Source: Tomocerus qinae
Lineage: Eukaryota > Arthropoda > Collembola > Entomobryomorpha > Tomoceridae
Assembly: GCA_020055645.1 (NCBI GenBank)
Contig: CM034547.1
Location: 930,001-994,000 of the forward strand
Reading direction: 5' to 3'
DNA: 64,000 nucleotides
Shown here in pieces: positions 34,191 to 45,445 of the stretch (positions are counted from its first letter, which is position 1; every line of letters begins with the position of its first letter). A program made the translations under genes and the position numbers. The notes beneath the pieces are model-generated. The model worked only from the letters and a program-made list of their open reading frames with translations, searched no databases and was not told where the DNA came from.

Positions 34191-34247
34191 GCCCAGGTGC
34201 ATGGAAACGAAAATGATTTCTTGACTATCATATTTGCCAGTAACTTT

Positions 34248-34575
34248 TTTTTGGAAATTCCCTAAGGATCTGAGACCACTGGTCCTACGGCCGTACAATA
34301 ATTTTTTTAAAATTCTTCGATACTTATTCTATGGTAGTTATATTGAAAATGCCACATTTTGGGCTTTGACTTGAAGATATAAATTCGCAATATATAATTC
34401 ACGAAAAAACACATTTTTCGGTTTCAAACGATGATATCTTCAAGTCGAAGACCAAAATGTGGAATTTTCAATATAACTACCATGGAATAAGTATCGAAGA
34501 ATTTTTTAAAAATTATTGTACAGCTGTAGGACCAGTGGTCTCAGATCCTTAGGAAATTTCCAAAAAAAAGTACGA
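34248..34575. mobile_element. Foldback MITE
   Basis: Arms of about 140 bp: left includes CCTAAGGATCTGAGACCACT, right its complement, with a loop near 34390-34435. It interrupts or abuts the end of LINE D. Confidence 0.8.
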
Positions 34576-34749
34576 ATTTTTCCGATTCCCATTTACCCTC
34601 TATGATAATTTTTGCTGGTTGCCCAGCAACTTCCCCATTTGGGGCAAAAACAATCTGAGTCTTTTGAAACATGCACCATTGCCTTAACAAAAATGTTTTA
34701 AATTTTTCTTTTAATTTTTAAATAACAATTCCTTAAACTTAGGAATTAA

Positions 34750-35390
34750 ACTCTTTACCCGTGCGTTTACTAAGTTTAGAAATTTGGATTGAAGTCTCCC
34801 ACCCATGCTACACAATTTAAGAATACGAGTTAAAAATCTCCCATTAATGCTACACCTTTCAGGAATATGAGTTGGAAATCTCCCATTAATGCTACACCTT
34901 TCAGGAATATGAGTTGGAAATCTCCCACTTATGCTACACCTTTCAGGAATATGTGTTGGAAATCTCCCACTTATGCTAAACCTTTTAGGAATATGAATTG
35001 GAAGTCCCCCACTTATGCTACACCTTTTAAGAATATGAGTTGGAAGTCTCCCACTCATGCTACACCTTTTAGGAATATGAGTTGGAAGTCTCCCAACATT
35101 GCTACACAATTTAGGAATATGAGTTGGAAGTCTCCCACCCATGCTACACAATTTAGGAATATGATTTGGAAGTCTCCCACCCATGCTACACAATTTAGGA
35201 ATATGATTTGGAAGTCTCCCACTTATGCTACACCTTTTATGAATAAGTTGGTCAAGCCGAGAATATAATATTATTTATTTTCGTTTGTGTGTTGAGAGCC
35301 TGGATTTGTTTGTAACATTCCGACGCCACTGAGCCAAATTCAGGCTCTCAAATAATAACTCACAAACTTTACACCAAACTTATAAAGAAG
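34750..35390. repeat. Element X copy A: conserved ends around a 42-bp minisatellite
   Basis: Head TACCCGTGCGTTTACTAAGT near 34756, then about ten 42-bp units (AATATGAGTTGGAAATCTCC plus a CATGCTACACCTTT-like part) over 34795-35250. The tail is a hairpin, GAGAGCCTGGATTTG...CAAATTCAGGCTCTC, at 35295-35350. The unit length is divisible by three, so long frames stay open on both strands (34867-35268 plus, 34711-35193 minus); neither looks like a gene. Head and tail recur at 44515 and 45115. Confidence 0.75.
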
Positions 35391-35639
35391 GATATAAAAG
35401 TATGTTATGGGGCCTAAAATATCTATACAGGACAAGTGCATACGAAGCACAGATCACAAGTCGTTGTACCTGCCAGGAAAGTGAACGATGTTCTTTATCG
35501 ATACGGTTGCAGAAATTTGGTCACAAATTATGAAAAGAATTTTCTATTTTTGAGAGTCAATTTAGGCAGTCACGAGAAGCAAAACATATTATATCTAAGG
35601 GGTTGCATTAGCTATAGTGGTGGGCAAATCATTGTGTTA

Positions 35640-35880
35640 TACGGTTAGAAGACGGTTAATTGGATGACCCACTATAGTCACCCAAATAGTCATCCTTGAA
35701 TAGGATCATTTATTATAGTCACCGCTATAGTCATCACTTTAATGGAGCACCCACTTTAGTCACCCGTATAGTCATCGTTGACCATCCGAGATTGTTTTAG
35801 TCATCAATAGTCATGACTATAAAAAATTTAGATACAATATAGTCAATTCTCGATAGTCATCGGTGACTATGATTACTACA
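35640..35880. repeat. Degenerate TATAGTCA cluster
   Basis: About ten copies of ATAGTCATC/ATAGTCACC motifs at irregular spacing, some inverted (GATGACTAT). Origin unknown. The stretch 35881-36308 has no recognised gene; the 89-residue minus frame at 35857-36126 has no family features. Confidence 0.55.
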
Positions 35881-36308
35881 AATGCGCATCACTGATGCAC
35901 ACCACAGAAATGGATGAGTAATTACATATAAGACTAGAAGCGGTAAACGAACAAGGCAGGTGAATAATTGCGTATGAGAGATAGACCGGACGTTGGAAGT
36001 ACGAACTAAATAATCCACACCGTTAAACCGGCAATGATCCGTGACACATGTCATGCTTAGTAGGAGGGAAAATGCCCACACCACAGTAATAGTATTGGAT
36101 AGCATTTTGATACCTACAATTACCATTTACTCTAATAATATTACTCTAATAATATAGTATGTGTGTACAAAAATTTAATATTAGAAATAAATGACACATA
36201 ATATTTTTCGTTTTTTGATGTGATAGCCTTCCATTCTCCCACACATCATTTAATTAAAATACACAGTAATACACGGTGAATGGCGAATAATCTAAGCTTA
36301 CAACTTAA

Positions 36309-37265
36309 CCCTAGACTACATGACATGTCCCAAATGGGATTTTTATGACTTTGCAGTGCTCTAACTTTGAGCCGGTGTATCTCATAACCTCGTGGATTTT
36401 TGTATGTGTCACAAATGCGTTTTTCTGCTTATATTTTTAAATTGAAAGAATTTGGTCTATAAACAAAGGCTAGAAAAAATTAAGAAATGAAAATGGGACC
36501 TAATTACTACGTAAATACATGACATGTCCCAAATGGGATTGTACACTGTTTTGTAATCCGACAAATCCCATTTGGGACAAGTCATGTAATAGGTAATATT
36601 CAGATATAATCGGGATGGAAATATGGTAAATTACATTTGGCAGTATTTATATTTGGGCCAGCATTTATTATGGGATCCGGTTTTAAATTCTTGAATTAGG
36701 TCTTATGTTTGGATCAGATTTTATATTTGGGTCAGGTTCTGAATTTTTAGATCATGTATTATATTTTTGGGTCAGGTTTTAAATTTTTGGGTCGGGTTTT
36801 AAAATTTTGGGTCAGGTTTTAAATTTTTGGGTCGGGTTTTAAATTTTTGGGTCAGGTTTTAAATTTTTGGGTCAGGTTTTAAATTTTTGGGTCAGGTTTT
36901 AAATTTTTGGGTCAGGTTTTAAATTTTTGGGTCAGGTTTTAAATTTTTGGGTCAGGTTTTATTTTTAGTTCAGCTTTTATATTTGAGTCAGATTTTATGT
37001 TTGGGTCAGGGGTTATATTTGGGTGAGGTTTTTTATTTGGGTCCGGTTTCATATTTAGATTAGGCTTTAAATTTTTGTTTGAGGTTTTATATTTGGGTAA
37101 GCATTAACATAGAGTCCAGTTTGATTGGACTTTGATTTTGGGACATGTCATCTCGAAACATTGTGCACTGAGGCCGCGGGAATCAATCCCAAATGGGACT
37201 AATGGGAATCCCAATTGTGACACGTCATGTATTACTGTTCATTTCGTATGTCATGTAGTCTAGGG
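36309..37265. mobile_element. piggyBac-type MITE carrying a 20-bp satellite
   Basis: Flanked by TTAA (36305-36308, 37266-37269) and bounded by CCCTAGACTACATGACAT and its inverted copy, matching the CCC...GGG ends and TTAA target of piggyBac elements. ATGTCCCAAATGGGATT palindromes occur near both ends. The middle (about 36690-37090) is an array of a 20-bp unit GGTTTTAAATTTTTGGGTCA, most regular at 36770-36960. 957 bp, no transposase. Confidence 0.85.
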
Positions 37266-37389
37266 TTAAGACTATACGATATTAACTAATTAATATTATT
37301 GTACTAAATACATTTATTTTAACTAATACGGAGTAAGTAATACGTAACACCTAAAAGAACACATTAAAATTCATTCCAAACACTACTCA

Positions 37390-37810
37390 TTACGAATTAG
37401 CGTCGTTTTGTTCAAAGAATGGCGAAGAGATTTCCCCTTCTCGTCTATAAGCATAGCAATAACATAAAATATGGGAAAACAGGCGAATTTTCAAAAATTG
37501 ATGAACCACAGTTTTTATCATTACAATAAAATGGCTTTCTTGATTGACTGCATCGAAGTCAATTGTATGTTGCCCTAAAATTGGAAATAAACCCATTTCG
37601 AGTAATTCAACCATAACTTTCCTCTGTGTTACGGTCAGACTTGTCTCTATCTGACCGTAGAACGCTATTCACCGGTCCGTAAAATAGAGCTTCAGTTTTT
37701 GCACTATTCGGGTGTCTAGTGTCTATCCAATACGGACGAAGGACCAACCAGTCATTAGCCTGACTGGATTTAATTTCACTCTGTGATGGATGACTATCAG
37801 CTAATGTCAC
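37390..37810 (-). pseudogene. Unrecognised minus-strand frames, possibly a transposase tail
   Basis: Two abutting frames (37810-37607 and 37614-37390). The second has a helix-like HFIVMIKTVVHQFLKIRLFS stretch that vaguely resembles the end of P-element-type transposases. There is no splice or domain support, so this call is tentative. Confidence 0.2.
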
Positions 37811-38249
37811 CTATCTCGAAATATGTAGTGTGTACTAGGTTATAACATGACGATAAAATGTGACGATGACAATAAAAAGAAATACGTGACAGTATTCCAG
37901 TCACACAGGTCACAAACACACTTTATTTAATTTCAAAAGTTTGAATTTTCTTCGGAAAATTCACAAAATTCATCTCTCTCCCGAGAGGAACAAAAATCAC
38001 ACCCTTTCAATCGCACGTTTACACAAGTTTTGTCTCGTTCATTCCAAAAATGCTTACAAGCTAAATCTTAACGGTAATGTCTTATTTGCTACTGGTCAGT
38101 TCAAACTCGTTGAAATGATTAGCCTATTACCGAATCTCTTAACAAAAAAAATAATTAAACAAAGCTTTAACAAATAACAGATGGCGTTGGACTGCACCGA
38201 CTAACCTATGCTACTTAGCACTACTGATCGACAACATACTTCCCCCAGT

Positions 38250-40125
38250 AGATGCTCTTAGGGGACATCTACTTCCGGTCCAACGTCGATCAGGACACTT
38301 TAGAAATCAGTCGCCGAAAGTTTCCTTGGTATGTCCGTACCTCCACAATTCGTACGACATTATCCTTCCCCGGAAAAACCTTTTCTACGATTCCTCTTGG
38401 CCAAGAGTTTCGCTTGAGGTCCCCATCAGCGCAGACGGGGACCCCAAGTGGGCGGCTTCGTCAATTCTTCCTCGTACCACAATTAAGCCCTGGTCATTCA
38501 GTGCCGGAACAATTTTCTTCAGTCTACTGGAATTAGGCAACTTCACCCCTTTCCTTAATGTAGCTGTCTCTGCTGCAAAACTTTCCTTCTGAGATTTTCT
38601 GAGCCATAGGATTTCGGCATTGAACATTTCTTTTACCGACAGTTCATCATGCTCCTGGTTCAGCTTCCGGGTTTTTCCAATGAACCGTAACATCCAACCT
38701 GAGGTTCTGATGAGTTGAGCCACGAAGAAAATCTTGTCACTTCCGGAAGGCCTCCCTGAACAAATATGATGCTCGCCACCAGCGTTTTCTTCGGCTCCAG
38801 ATCCATTTCGTTCACACCAGTTTTAATTTCCTGGATGGACAATGCTTTGGGCCATTCCTCTGGTTTTAACCAGTAAGAAGGTCCTCTCAACCATCTGCTC
38901 CCGGGCTGTGTCAGCTGGGTTTCCATCTCAAGTGGCCTCGTCGGCGACGTTTTCTTTGGTAAGCACCCAGGGTCACTTCTTCACTTTAGTGCTTTCCAGG
39001 ATTTCCTCAATTCGATGGGCCACGAACGGCTTGAAATTTCGTCCATCTGACCGCAACCAACAAAGCACTGTCTTTGAGTCCGTCCAGAAATGTGTTTCTC
39101 CGACTTCTATTTCGAGGTACACTGAAATAGTCTTCGCCATGCGGGATCCTAGAAAAGCGGCTTGCAATTCCAGCCTTGGAATTGATTCAGGTCGCAATGG
39201 GGCTACGAAAGCTGTCTCGATCTTGTTGCCTATCTTGAACCTTAAATAGGCCACTGCTGCGAAGGCTTGTTCACTAGCGTCGCATAATATGTGTAACGAG
39301 GTTTCTGTCTCGGCATCGATATTTGGAAAAAAACAACATCTGGGTACCTCAAAATTGACGATATTCTGCAACTCATTCAGCCAACGCATCCATTTTTCCT
39401 GGGGCTCCGGAGGCAACTCATCATCCCATCCAATCTCTGATCGCCAGACATCCTGCAGCAGAATTTTCAGAAGCAAAAGCAGAAGCTCACTCCTCGAGAC
39501 TTGGCTGCTGCATCAAACACAAGTCGTATTTTCTTCGGCTTACTGGGATTGAAAACTGCAAATTGAGGTAGGTACTATGTCTTCGGGTCAGGTCTAGTCA
39601 CTTCTACATCCGACAATTTTCGCACAAAACGTTTTGCCAAATACTCCTGTATCTTGGCACAGTACTGGTCAGCGAAGACTGGATTTTTGTCCATTTTTCT
39701 TTCGATGGAATATAGACAATTGACGGCCATGGTTTTACTTTCAGGTAGTTTCACATCGTCTTCTTTCCAGAGTAATCCAGTTTCCCATCCTCCTTCAATT
39801 CTTCGGGTGGTCTTCTCAGTTAATTTCCTGAGTCCGTTTGTCTTCCTTGGACATCAAATTGTCATCGGAGATCTTGACACTAAGTTCCTCTATTCTGAAT
39901 GAATTTTTTACCATTTGATGTAATTCATCATCGGGGCTCCGGAACACGTGACAAGCAAATCCATGATCAACTCGACCACGATAATCGCTGGACTTTCCAT
40001 ATGGTGCCCAACCTAGCCTTGTCTTCACAGCGATTGAAGCATTTCCAGGACCCTCCAAAATCTCCAATGGGACGATTAGATGTGCGTTGTTCAGTCCGAT
40101 TAAGATTTTCGGCTTCGCGTTTTAG
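38250..40125 (-). pseudogene. BEL/Pao pol remnant
   Basis: Frames with breaks: 40067-39816 (KTRLGWAPYGKSSDYRG), then 39476-38973 (RNase H: LHILCDASEQAFAAVAYLRF, THFWTDSKTVLCWL), 38926-38660 (WPKAL) and 38723-38385 (LKKIVPALNDQGLIVVRGRI, then a tail). The RNase H keeps Asp residues in CDAS and TDS. The stretch around 39480-39560 jumps from the AAAKSR-type RT motif straight to the region after the polymerase, with no aspartate-pair motif. The integrase core is missing between the VRGRIDEAAHLGSP segment and the C-terminal tail. Confidence 0.7.
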
Positions 40126-40127
40126 CT

Positions 40128-41830
40128 CCCCCTGATAAGGCAGCTTATAGAATCGCACAGTCCGTCCGTCCGTCCGTTCGTCTGTTACCACGATAACTTT
40201 CGAACGCATTGACCGATTTTGATCAAACTTGTCAAAAACATTGCCTATGACCATAGGACAAAGCCTATTGAAAATGGGCCACATTGGTCCATAGTTTGCT
40301 GAGATGACGCGCGCTCACTTTGTCTTTGGTCTCGGTCTCGAATTAAATCCTGATAAAACCAAAGCGATGACGTTATCGCCGAGTAATATGAAAAAGTCGG
40401 GCCCTTTAAAAGTAACAACTGATATGATACAAATCGAACAAGTGAGTAGTTTTAAATACTTAGGTATACTATTAGAAGAGCATTTAAATTGGAATACACA
40501 TGCAGATAATGTATACAAAACTATGAATATGAGATTTAAGTTAATATGCAAAAATAAGCGCTTTTTAATACTAAGCAAATCATGATGTTAACTGATTCAC
40601 TAATTCTAACTATTTTAGACTACTGCCTTCCTATTTGGGGAAATGTATGTTCATCTAGGGTAACTAAAATTAACATTTTGCTTTTCAAAATCGTTAAAGT
40701 TGTAACAAATTGTAATCGCGTTAAACACTCCAGTTTAAAAATCTGGAGGCTGATGGAAAATTGTAATATGTTGTCAATGAAAGAAAGATACGAGGTATAT
40801 ACCCTACACTTTGTGTACAAATATGTAATACGTGGAAAATTATTCCTAAATGATGATATTAAGACAGATTATCAAACAAATAAAGCTAGTAATACAAATG
40901 TACTTGAAGTAAATTTAATTTAGAAATTCCGGATGTCAAAAGTTATGGGCAAGGAGCTGTTTTATCGTAGTGCCCAATTATAGAATATGTTGCCTTTATG
41001 TACACAAAATATGGAATCATTTAATTTATTTGACAAAAGTGTACGACAACATATAATTAAGCGAAGAACAAATTGATGTCACTAAAATGTTCAAATATCC
41101 AATATTGCGGAAACATTTGTCTTTACTGAACCATTTCTTTGTATTGGATTTTTTTTAATTATCTTTAGTTAAAGATGACTATGATGGGAGAGAACAGGTT
41201 GTATTACCGTTGTTTCAATGTGTCAATAAAAGCAATCAATCAATCAATCAATCTTCATTTTGATACTCAAAATGAAAATGTGGCATTAAATGGACATGAA
41301 AGTTCAAATGTGCTTCCTATGGATTGTTAGCGTGAAAGTACAAAATATTAAATGCCGCTTCGACCAAATTTAAGATTTTATAATGAAGTAAATAAAACCA
41401 GAAAATACCTATTATAGGACGGAAATGAATCTATTTCGCATTTATATGCAAATAGATAGTTAAATTTATATTTTTCGAATTGCTTTTCATTATGATAGCC
41501 AACATTAATCAATATTGATTTTCTGTTGATTTTCATAGCCAAATTAATAAATTTTGGTTTTCTGTTGATTTTCATAGTCAACAATTATCTATTTTGATAT
41601 TCTGTTGATTTTCAGTCAACATTAATCCGGTTTGATTTTCTGTTGATTTTCATAGTCAACATTAATCTATTTTGCTTTTCTATTGACTTTGATGGTCAAC
41701 ATTCACAAATTTTGATTTTGATACTCAATATTAACCAATAAATATGAAAATAAACCTATTTCTATTATTTTACTAAAACTGTGTACACGGTCCCCTTTAC
41801 TCAGGCGAGCTTCTGTTACGGCTTGCCGTA
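40128..41830 (+). mobile_element. Repeat family S, copy 1, inserted in BEL/Pao
   Basis: Head TTTTAGCTCCCCCTGATAAG...GATAACTTTCGAACGCAT at 40124-40210. The middle is a 42-bp degenerate array with TTTTCTGTTGATTTTCATAG (about 41500-41710). The tail is CCTTTACTCAGGCGAGCTTC at 41796-41815. The AGCTCGCCTGA motif is inverted between head and tail. Heads also occur at 56508 and 56632, and a tail at 59028. A LINE tail is nested inside. Confidence 0.6.
40303..41250 (+). mobile_element. 5'-truncated LINE ending in (AATC)n
   Basis: Plus-strand RT end: GLELNPDKTKAMTLSPSN, SSFKYLGILLEEHLNW, then after one stop at 40584 SLILTILDYCLPIWGN and further C-terminal sequence to 40923. The 3' end is AATAAAAGCAATCAATCAAT, a short tandem tail as in CR1/L2-like LINEs. 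It lies within repeat S. Confidence 0.75.
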
Positions 41831-42419
41831 GGTTTTCTAAATTTGGAACACAGGCTCTTCTCAAGTGTCTCCAATTCGATTTAATTTTCCTTACATTGAC
41901 ATACTCCATAAGTAAGGATAAACTATTCACTGTCTGAAAATTGTCACAATTGAACACATTATTATTGGCTCCTTGGATTTTCAATTTCACTTCCATTGAT
42001 TCTGATTCTGTATTAATTCTGTATTCTGTATCGTAGCTGCAACCTCAGAGTCAATGAGTGTCACTGTTGCAGCACTATCGAGCATGGAATACGTTTGAAA
42101 TTCGCCTTTAGGGCCACTGACAGTCACAGGTAACACACATAGGGGAACTTTTCCACAGCTTTCAAAGGTGTGTGACACTTGATTTGGAACTTCCGGTTCC
42201 TTCCGTGGGGTCGGGTTTTCTCTTTTCTTGGGGTGAAGAGCGTTGTAGTGGACCACTTCGCATCCATCCTTTCCACATTTTTTTTCTTCGGACGGCTTAC
42301 AGATCTGTGTCCAAACTCAAGGCAGGAATAACAAAGCTTTTCCTCCATTACGTATTTCTATTTTTCATCAACCGACTTCTTGCCAAATTGTCTGCGCTGG
42401 CAATATGGTGGCCAAATCT

Positions 42420-43190
42420 TCAGCAGAAGCCACAGCAATTTTCATTGACTTCTTTTTCCTCTAGCGCTGCCACCATTTTACCTCGCCATCTTTCACGACC
42501 TCTGGTGTAATTCTGTTTTTTCTCTTCGGTACTACAAGAAGAAAATTGCGACGTAGACACGGCTCTAACTGCCTTGGCCATTCGGTTCAAGCAAGACGAG
42601 AATTCCTTTAGTCTTGCAGTTCCTTCTTCAGTGTCAATGACTTTCAGTCCCCACTCCCGTCTCATGGCTGGTGACAGTTTCTCCGTCAATTTCTCCATCA
42701 GGTAAGGGTTACTGAGATATTCGGTTTTCTTTAATATTTCTGCAGAAGATGTGAGATTACTTACTGCATTTGCTAAATCCACGAGGGCGTCTGGCTTCTC
42801 ATCTCGAACACTCATCATTTGTTCAGCTCTCTGAGTCAACATCTTGAGGATCACTTCCGGTCTGCCAAAGTTCTTTTCGAAACACTGCATGACTTCCGGG
42901 AGTTTCTCGGGAACAGCTAACATGCATTGTACTGCGTCCTTTGCCTTACCTTTTAGTCTCTTCTGAAGACGGGCAATATTTTCAATACTGCTGAACTCGC
43001 AGGCTTCGGTTGTCGACTTGTACTGGCTGATGAAATTTGGCCATTCCACAGGGTCTCCGGTGAAGATGGGCAACTCTTTCGCGACGTTCTGTCGTGCCAG
43101 GTATTTGTTCATGCTTTGGGGCTCCTTCTGGGTCCCTGCCATTCGGTTTTCCATGGCCTCAAACATCTTGGTCATGGCTTGAGTCATCAA
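42420..43190 (-). pseudogene. BEL/Pao gag (DUF1759-like)
   Basis: A 256-codon frame from ATG-ATG at 43190, open further upstream to about 43260. Typical Pao gag features: LPIFTGDPVEWPNFISQYKS, LQKRLKGKAKDAVQ and a long helical segment. A zinc-knuckle start (CCGFC) appears at the end, and its remainder (GHHIAS-type, then CYSCLEFGHRS in another frame) continues after frame breaks. Protease-like sequence with LDSAAT lies at 42090-42050. Expressed as Gag, it would have coated element RNA; here it is probably inactive. Confidence 0.75.
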
Positions 43191-43379
43191 TTTCTTTTCG
43201 GTGGCTGGAGTGACATTTGGAGACGGAGGACGTACCTTTTCTTCCTTCAGTTTGATACCATTTGTTCATTTCTTTTCTTTCTTCAAAATTTAATGAACTA
43301 CAATCTGATTTTCTTCCATCTTTCTCTAGCCTTAATTTTCATAGAACTCTGTCTCAACGTTTTCAAATTCAGGTACAAT

Positions 43380-44029
43380 TATGTTATCTGCTGAGGAGAA
43401 AATATTTTCCTGACTTGCTTTAAGTCCTTTCGAGCATTTCAATTTTAGAAGACCTTTAGGAATATCGTCATCTAGGTTTAAGCAGTTTCCAAGTACTATT
43501 CGATTTCAGAAGGTTTTGATGCCAAATTTGTTTCATGATGTTTGTAAACTGCACAACATTTGGGTTATCATTTTTCCCAATTTTGAACGAACTTTTGTAA
43601 AAAAAATAGCTCAAGAAAGTCTTGAGAAAATATGTATGTCATGACATAGTGAAAGGGTTGGTTCTGTCTTCGTAATAGCTCTTGTAAAATAGAAATTACT
43701 GATTTAATACTGATGTAGAGCCCAATTATAGCTATTTTTCGTTGTCCCTTACACAGCAACGATGTTTTATAAGTAATAACATTTTTTTGAACAATTTTCT
43801 TTTCGTATTTAACTTCCACCAAGACATTGCATACATATTCCAAATATGGGATATTTATATTTTCTTTGAGATTTTCCTTGGTCATTGGTGCTTTAAATCC
43901 CGATTGTTTTGGGTGTCTCGAGTTGAGTATGTCAAACGTTTTATCCATAAATCTTAAAAACTCTGTCGTCGGTTTTGAATCTTGAATCTGATTTCTCCAG
44001 ATTCTCATGAATTCCCAGTCCCAGACCAT
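43380..44029 (-). pseudogene. P-element/THAP9-like transposase C-terminal remnant
   Basis: The 153-codon frame 44029-43568 includes FMDKTFDILNSRHPKQSGFK, ICI-like helices and HYVMTYIFSQDFLELFF. After a one-base frame change the next part reads NDNPNVVQFTNIMKQIW and NCLNLDDDIPKGLLK to about 43390. This is the usual order of P-element/THAP9-type transposase C-termini, where FSQDxLExFF and NPxxxQF are conserved. The frameshift shows it is dead. No inverted ends were identified. A THAP-domain fragment lies at 58450-58270, too distant to be assumed part of it. Confidence 0.7.
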
Positions 44030-44039
44030 GTAAATATAA

Positions 44040-44514
44040 TATTATTGTGATAATATATTATATCATTGGCAACAATTTTATTACTATAAGCAAAATTGAA
44101 GCGAAGGAGGGAATTTAGTCCAAGACATTCAACTAGACATGCTGGAAAGTTATTAGATAAACTAGTAAGGTTACCCGTCCTACATACGGGGCAGTAACAG
44201 GGCGCTTGAATATTCGAAAAAGAAAATTTAAAAAAATTGAAATAATTAGTTTTTAAGTTTAAAACTTGATTTAAAAAATTTTAACCTTAAGGATTCTAAT
44301 TTTACACTGAAAATATTCATTATATTAAACTTTATTATACTCTTGTAGGCAAAATACCACTTATACTTTTCCACAAAGTACAACTTATTTTGTGGAAAGA
44401 ACAAACCAATAACCAAGTCTAGATATAACAGACCACACTTAATCTACCCAAATGTTTTACATTTTTGTCTTCATTGATAAATATGAAACCGTCAAAGTAA
44501 AGAATCGAATCTAT
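44040..44514. other. No gene; old hairpin-like repeat start
   Basis: AT-rich. Around 44160 ACTAGTAAGGTTACCCGTCC...ACGGGGCAG loosely resembles the head of the hairpin repeats at 11880 and 23335. Nothing coding was recognised. Confidence 0.4.
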
Positions 44515-45195
44515 ACCCGTGTTTACTAAGTTTAAGTTTCGCTCTTTAACTCTGTATGTTATTGTTTTTGCTATTACCTACTCTTAAAAATTTAAATTTT
44601 TAACCTCCTGTTAAGATTTGAATTTCACCCTCTTTTTAACATTTTAATTTTTAAACGCCTTTTATCATTTTAAATTTGAACCACCTTAATACTTTAATTT
44701 TGAAACAGCCATTAACATTTTCATCCAGTAAAACAACACCCCTTAACAATTATAATTTGAACCCACCCTTAACAATTTTAATTTGAACCCACCCTTAACA
44801 ATTTTAATTTGGACCCACCTTTAACAATTTTAATTTAAACCCCTCCCCCTCCCCATCTTCCTTACCAAACAAATGACAGCCCTGACAACAGACAGCAAAT
44901 GGACAACAGACAGCAGATGGTCAACAGACAGCAGATGGACAACAGATTGGAGCAGAGACGGAGATCGTATCCGATCTCTCATTTCAAAACTTGGCTCGGT
45001 CAGTTTGAAATTGTTCGCTTACAATCCGTTTGATGCCACTTCTTTGCTACTTCTTGAGCAAAGAAGTGGAATTGGAATGAGCCGTGAGCTGAGAATTGTG
45101 TGACTTGTGTGTGTTGAGAGCCTGGATTTGTTTGTAACATTCCAACGCCACTGAGCCAAATTCAGGCTCTGAAATGTTAACACACACACTTTACA
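44515..45195. repeat. Element X copy B: conserved ends around a 26-bp minisatellite
   Basis: Head ATACCCGTGTTTACTAAGTT at 44513, then degenerate units of CCCTTAACAATTTTAATTTG type (44590-44840, about 26 bp). A GACAACAGACAGCA repeat follows (44880-44950), then the same tail hairpin as copy A, GTGTTGAGAGCCTGGATTTG...AAATTCAGGCTCT, at 45110-45170. The tail differs from copy A at only a few bases, while the inner repeats are unrelated. Confidence 0.75.
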
Positions 45196-45445
45196 ATGAT
45201 CTTATTGATAGGAATTAATTTTAGAATTGGTGAGTACTGAGAAAATCTAAACCCTAGACACGCTCAGTCTACATTGGCCTGTGTGCCGCCAGCGGGATAA
45301 CGGATGTTTAAATAAACCAAACTAGATTTAACACGAACATAATTTTTTTGTATTTGCTTTTGCTATATCCCTCATTTTGAAAATTTATTGTTATATTTAG
45401 CCTGTGAGTGTGAATGGTATGAGTTGTAATAAAACAAGTTGAAAA

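Larger units (their letters stand above)
37850..43260 (-). mobile_element. BEL/Pao retrotransposon, internally deleted and split
   Basis: Order on the minus strand: gag (43260-42420), zinc-knuckle and protease region (about 42420-41850), a foreign block (41830-40128), an RT-start region with TRLGWAPYG (about 40125-39500), RNase H (39476-38985), the H2C2 region (38926-38460) and the C-terminal DUF5641-like tail (about 38450-38250). A likely 3' LTR begins TGTTGTCGATCAG at about 38238, right after GGGGGAAGTA, and has AATAAA near 37925. Its far end (about 37850) is approximate. The RT catalytic core and the integrase core appear deleted. No 5' LTR was found, so it is dead or dependent on others. 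Confidence 0.75.

Noticed and set aside
34867-35268. 133-codon repeat protein (MSWKSPTYATPFRN units)
   Set aside because: The opposite strand is equally open and the unit is a 42-bp minisatellite; nothing supports translation.
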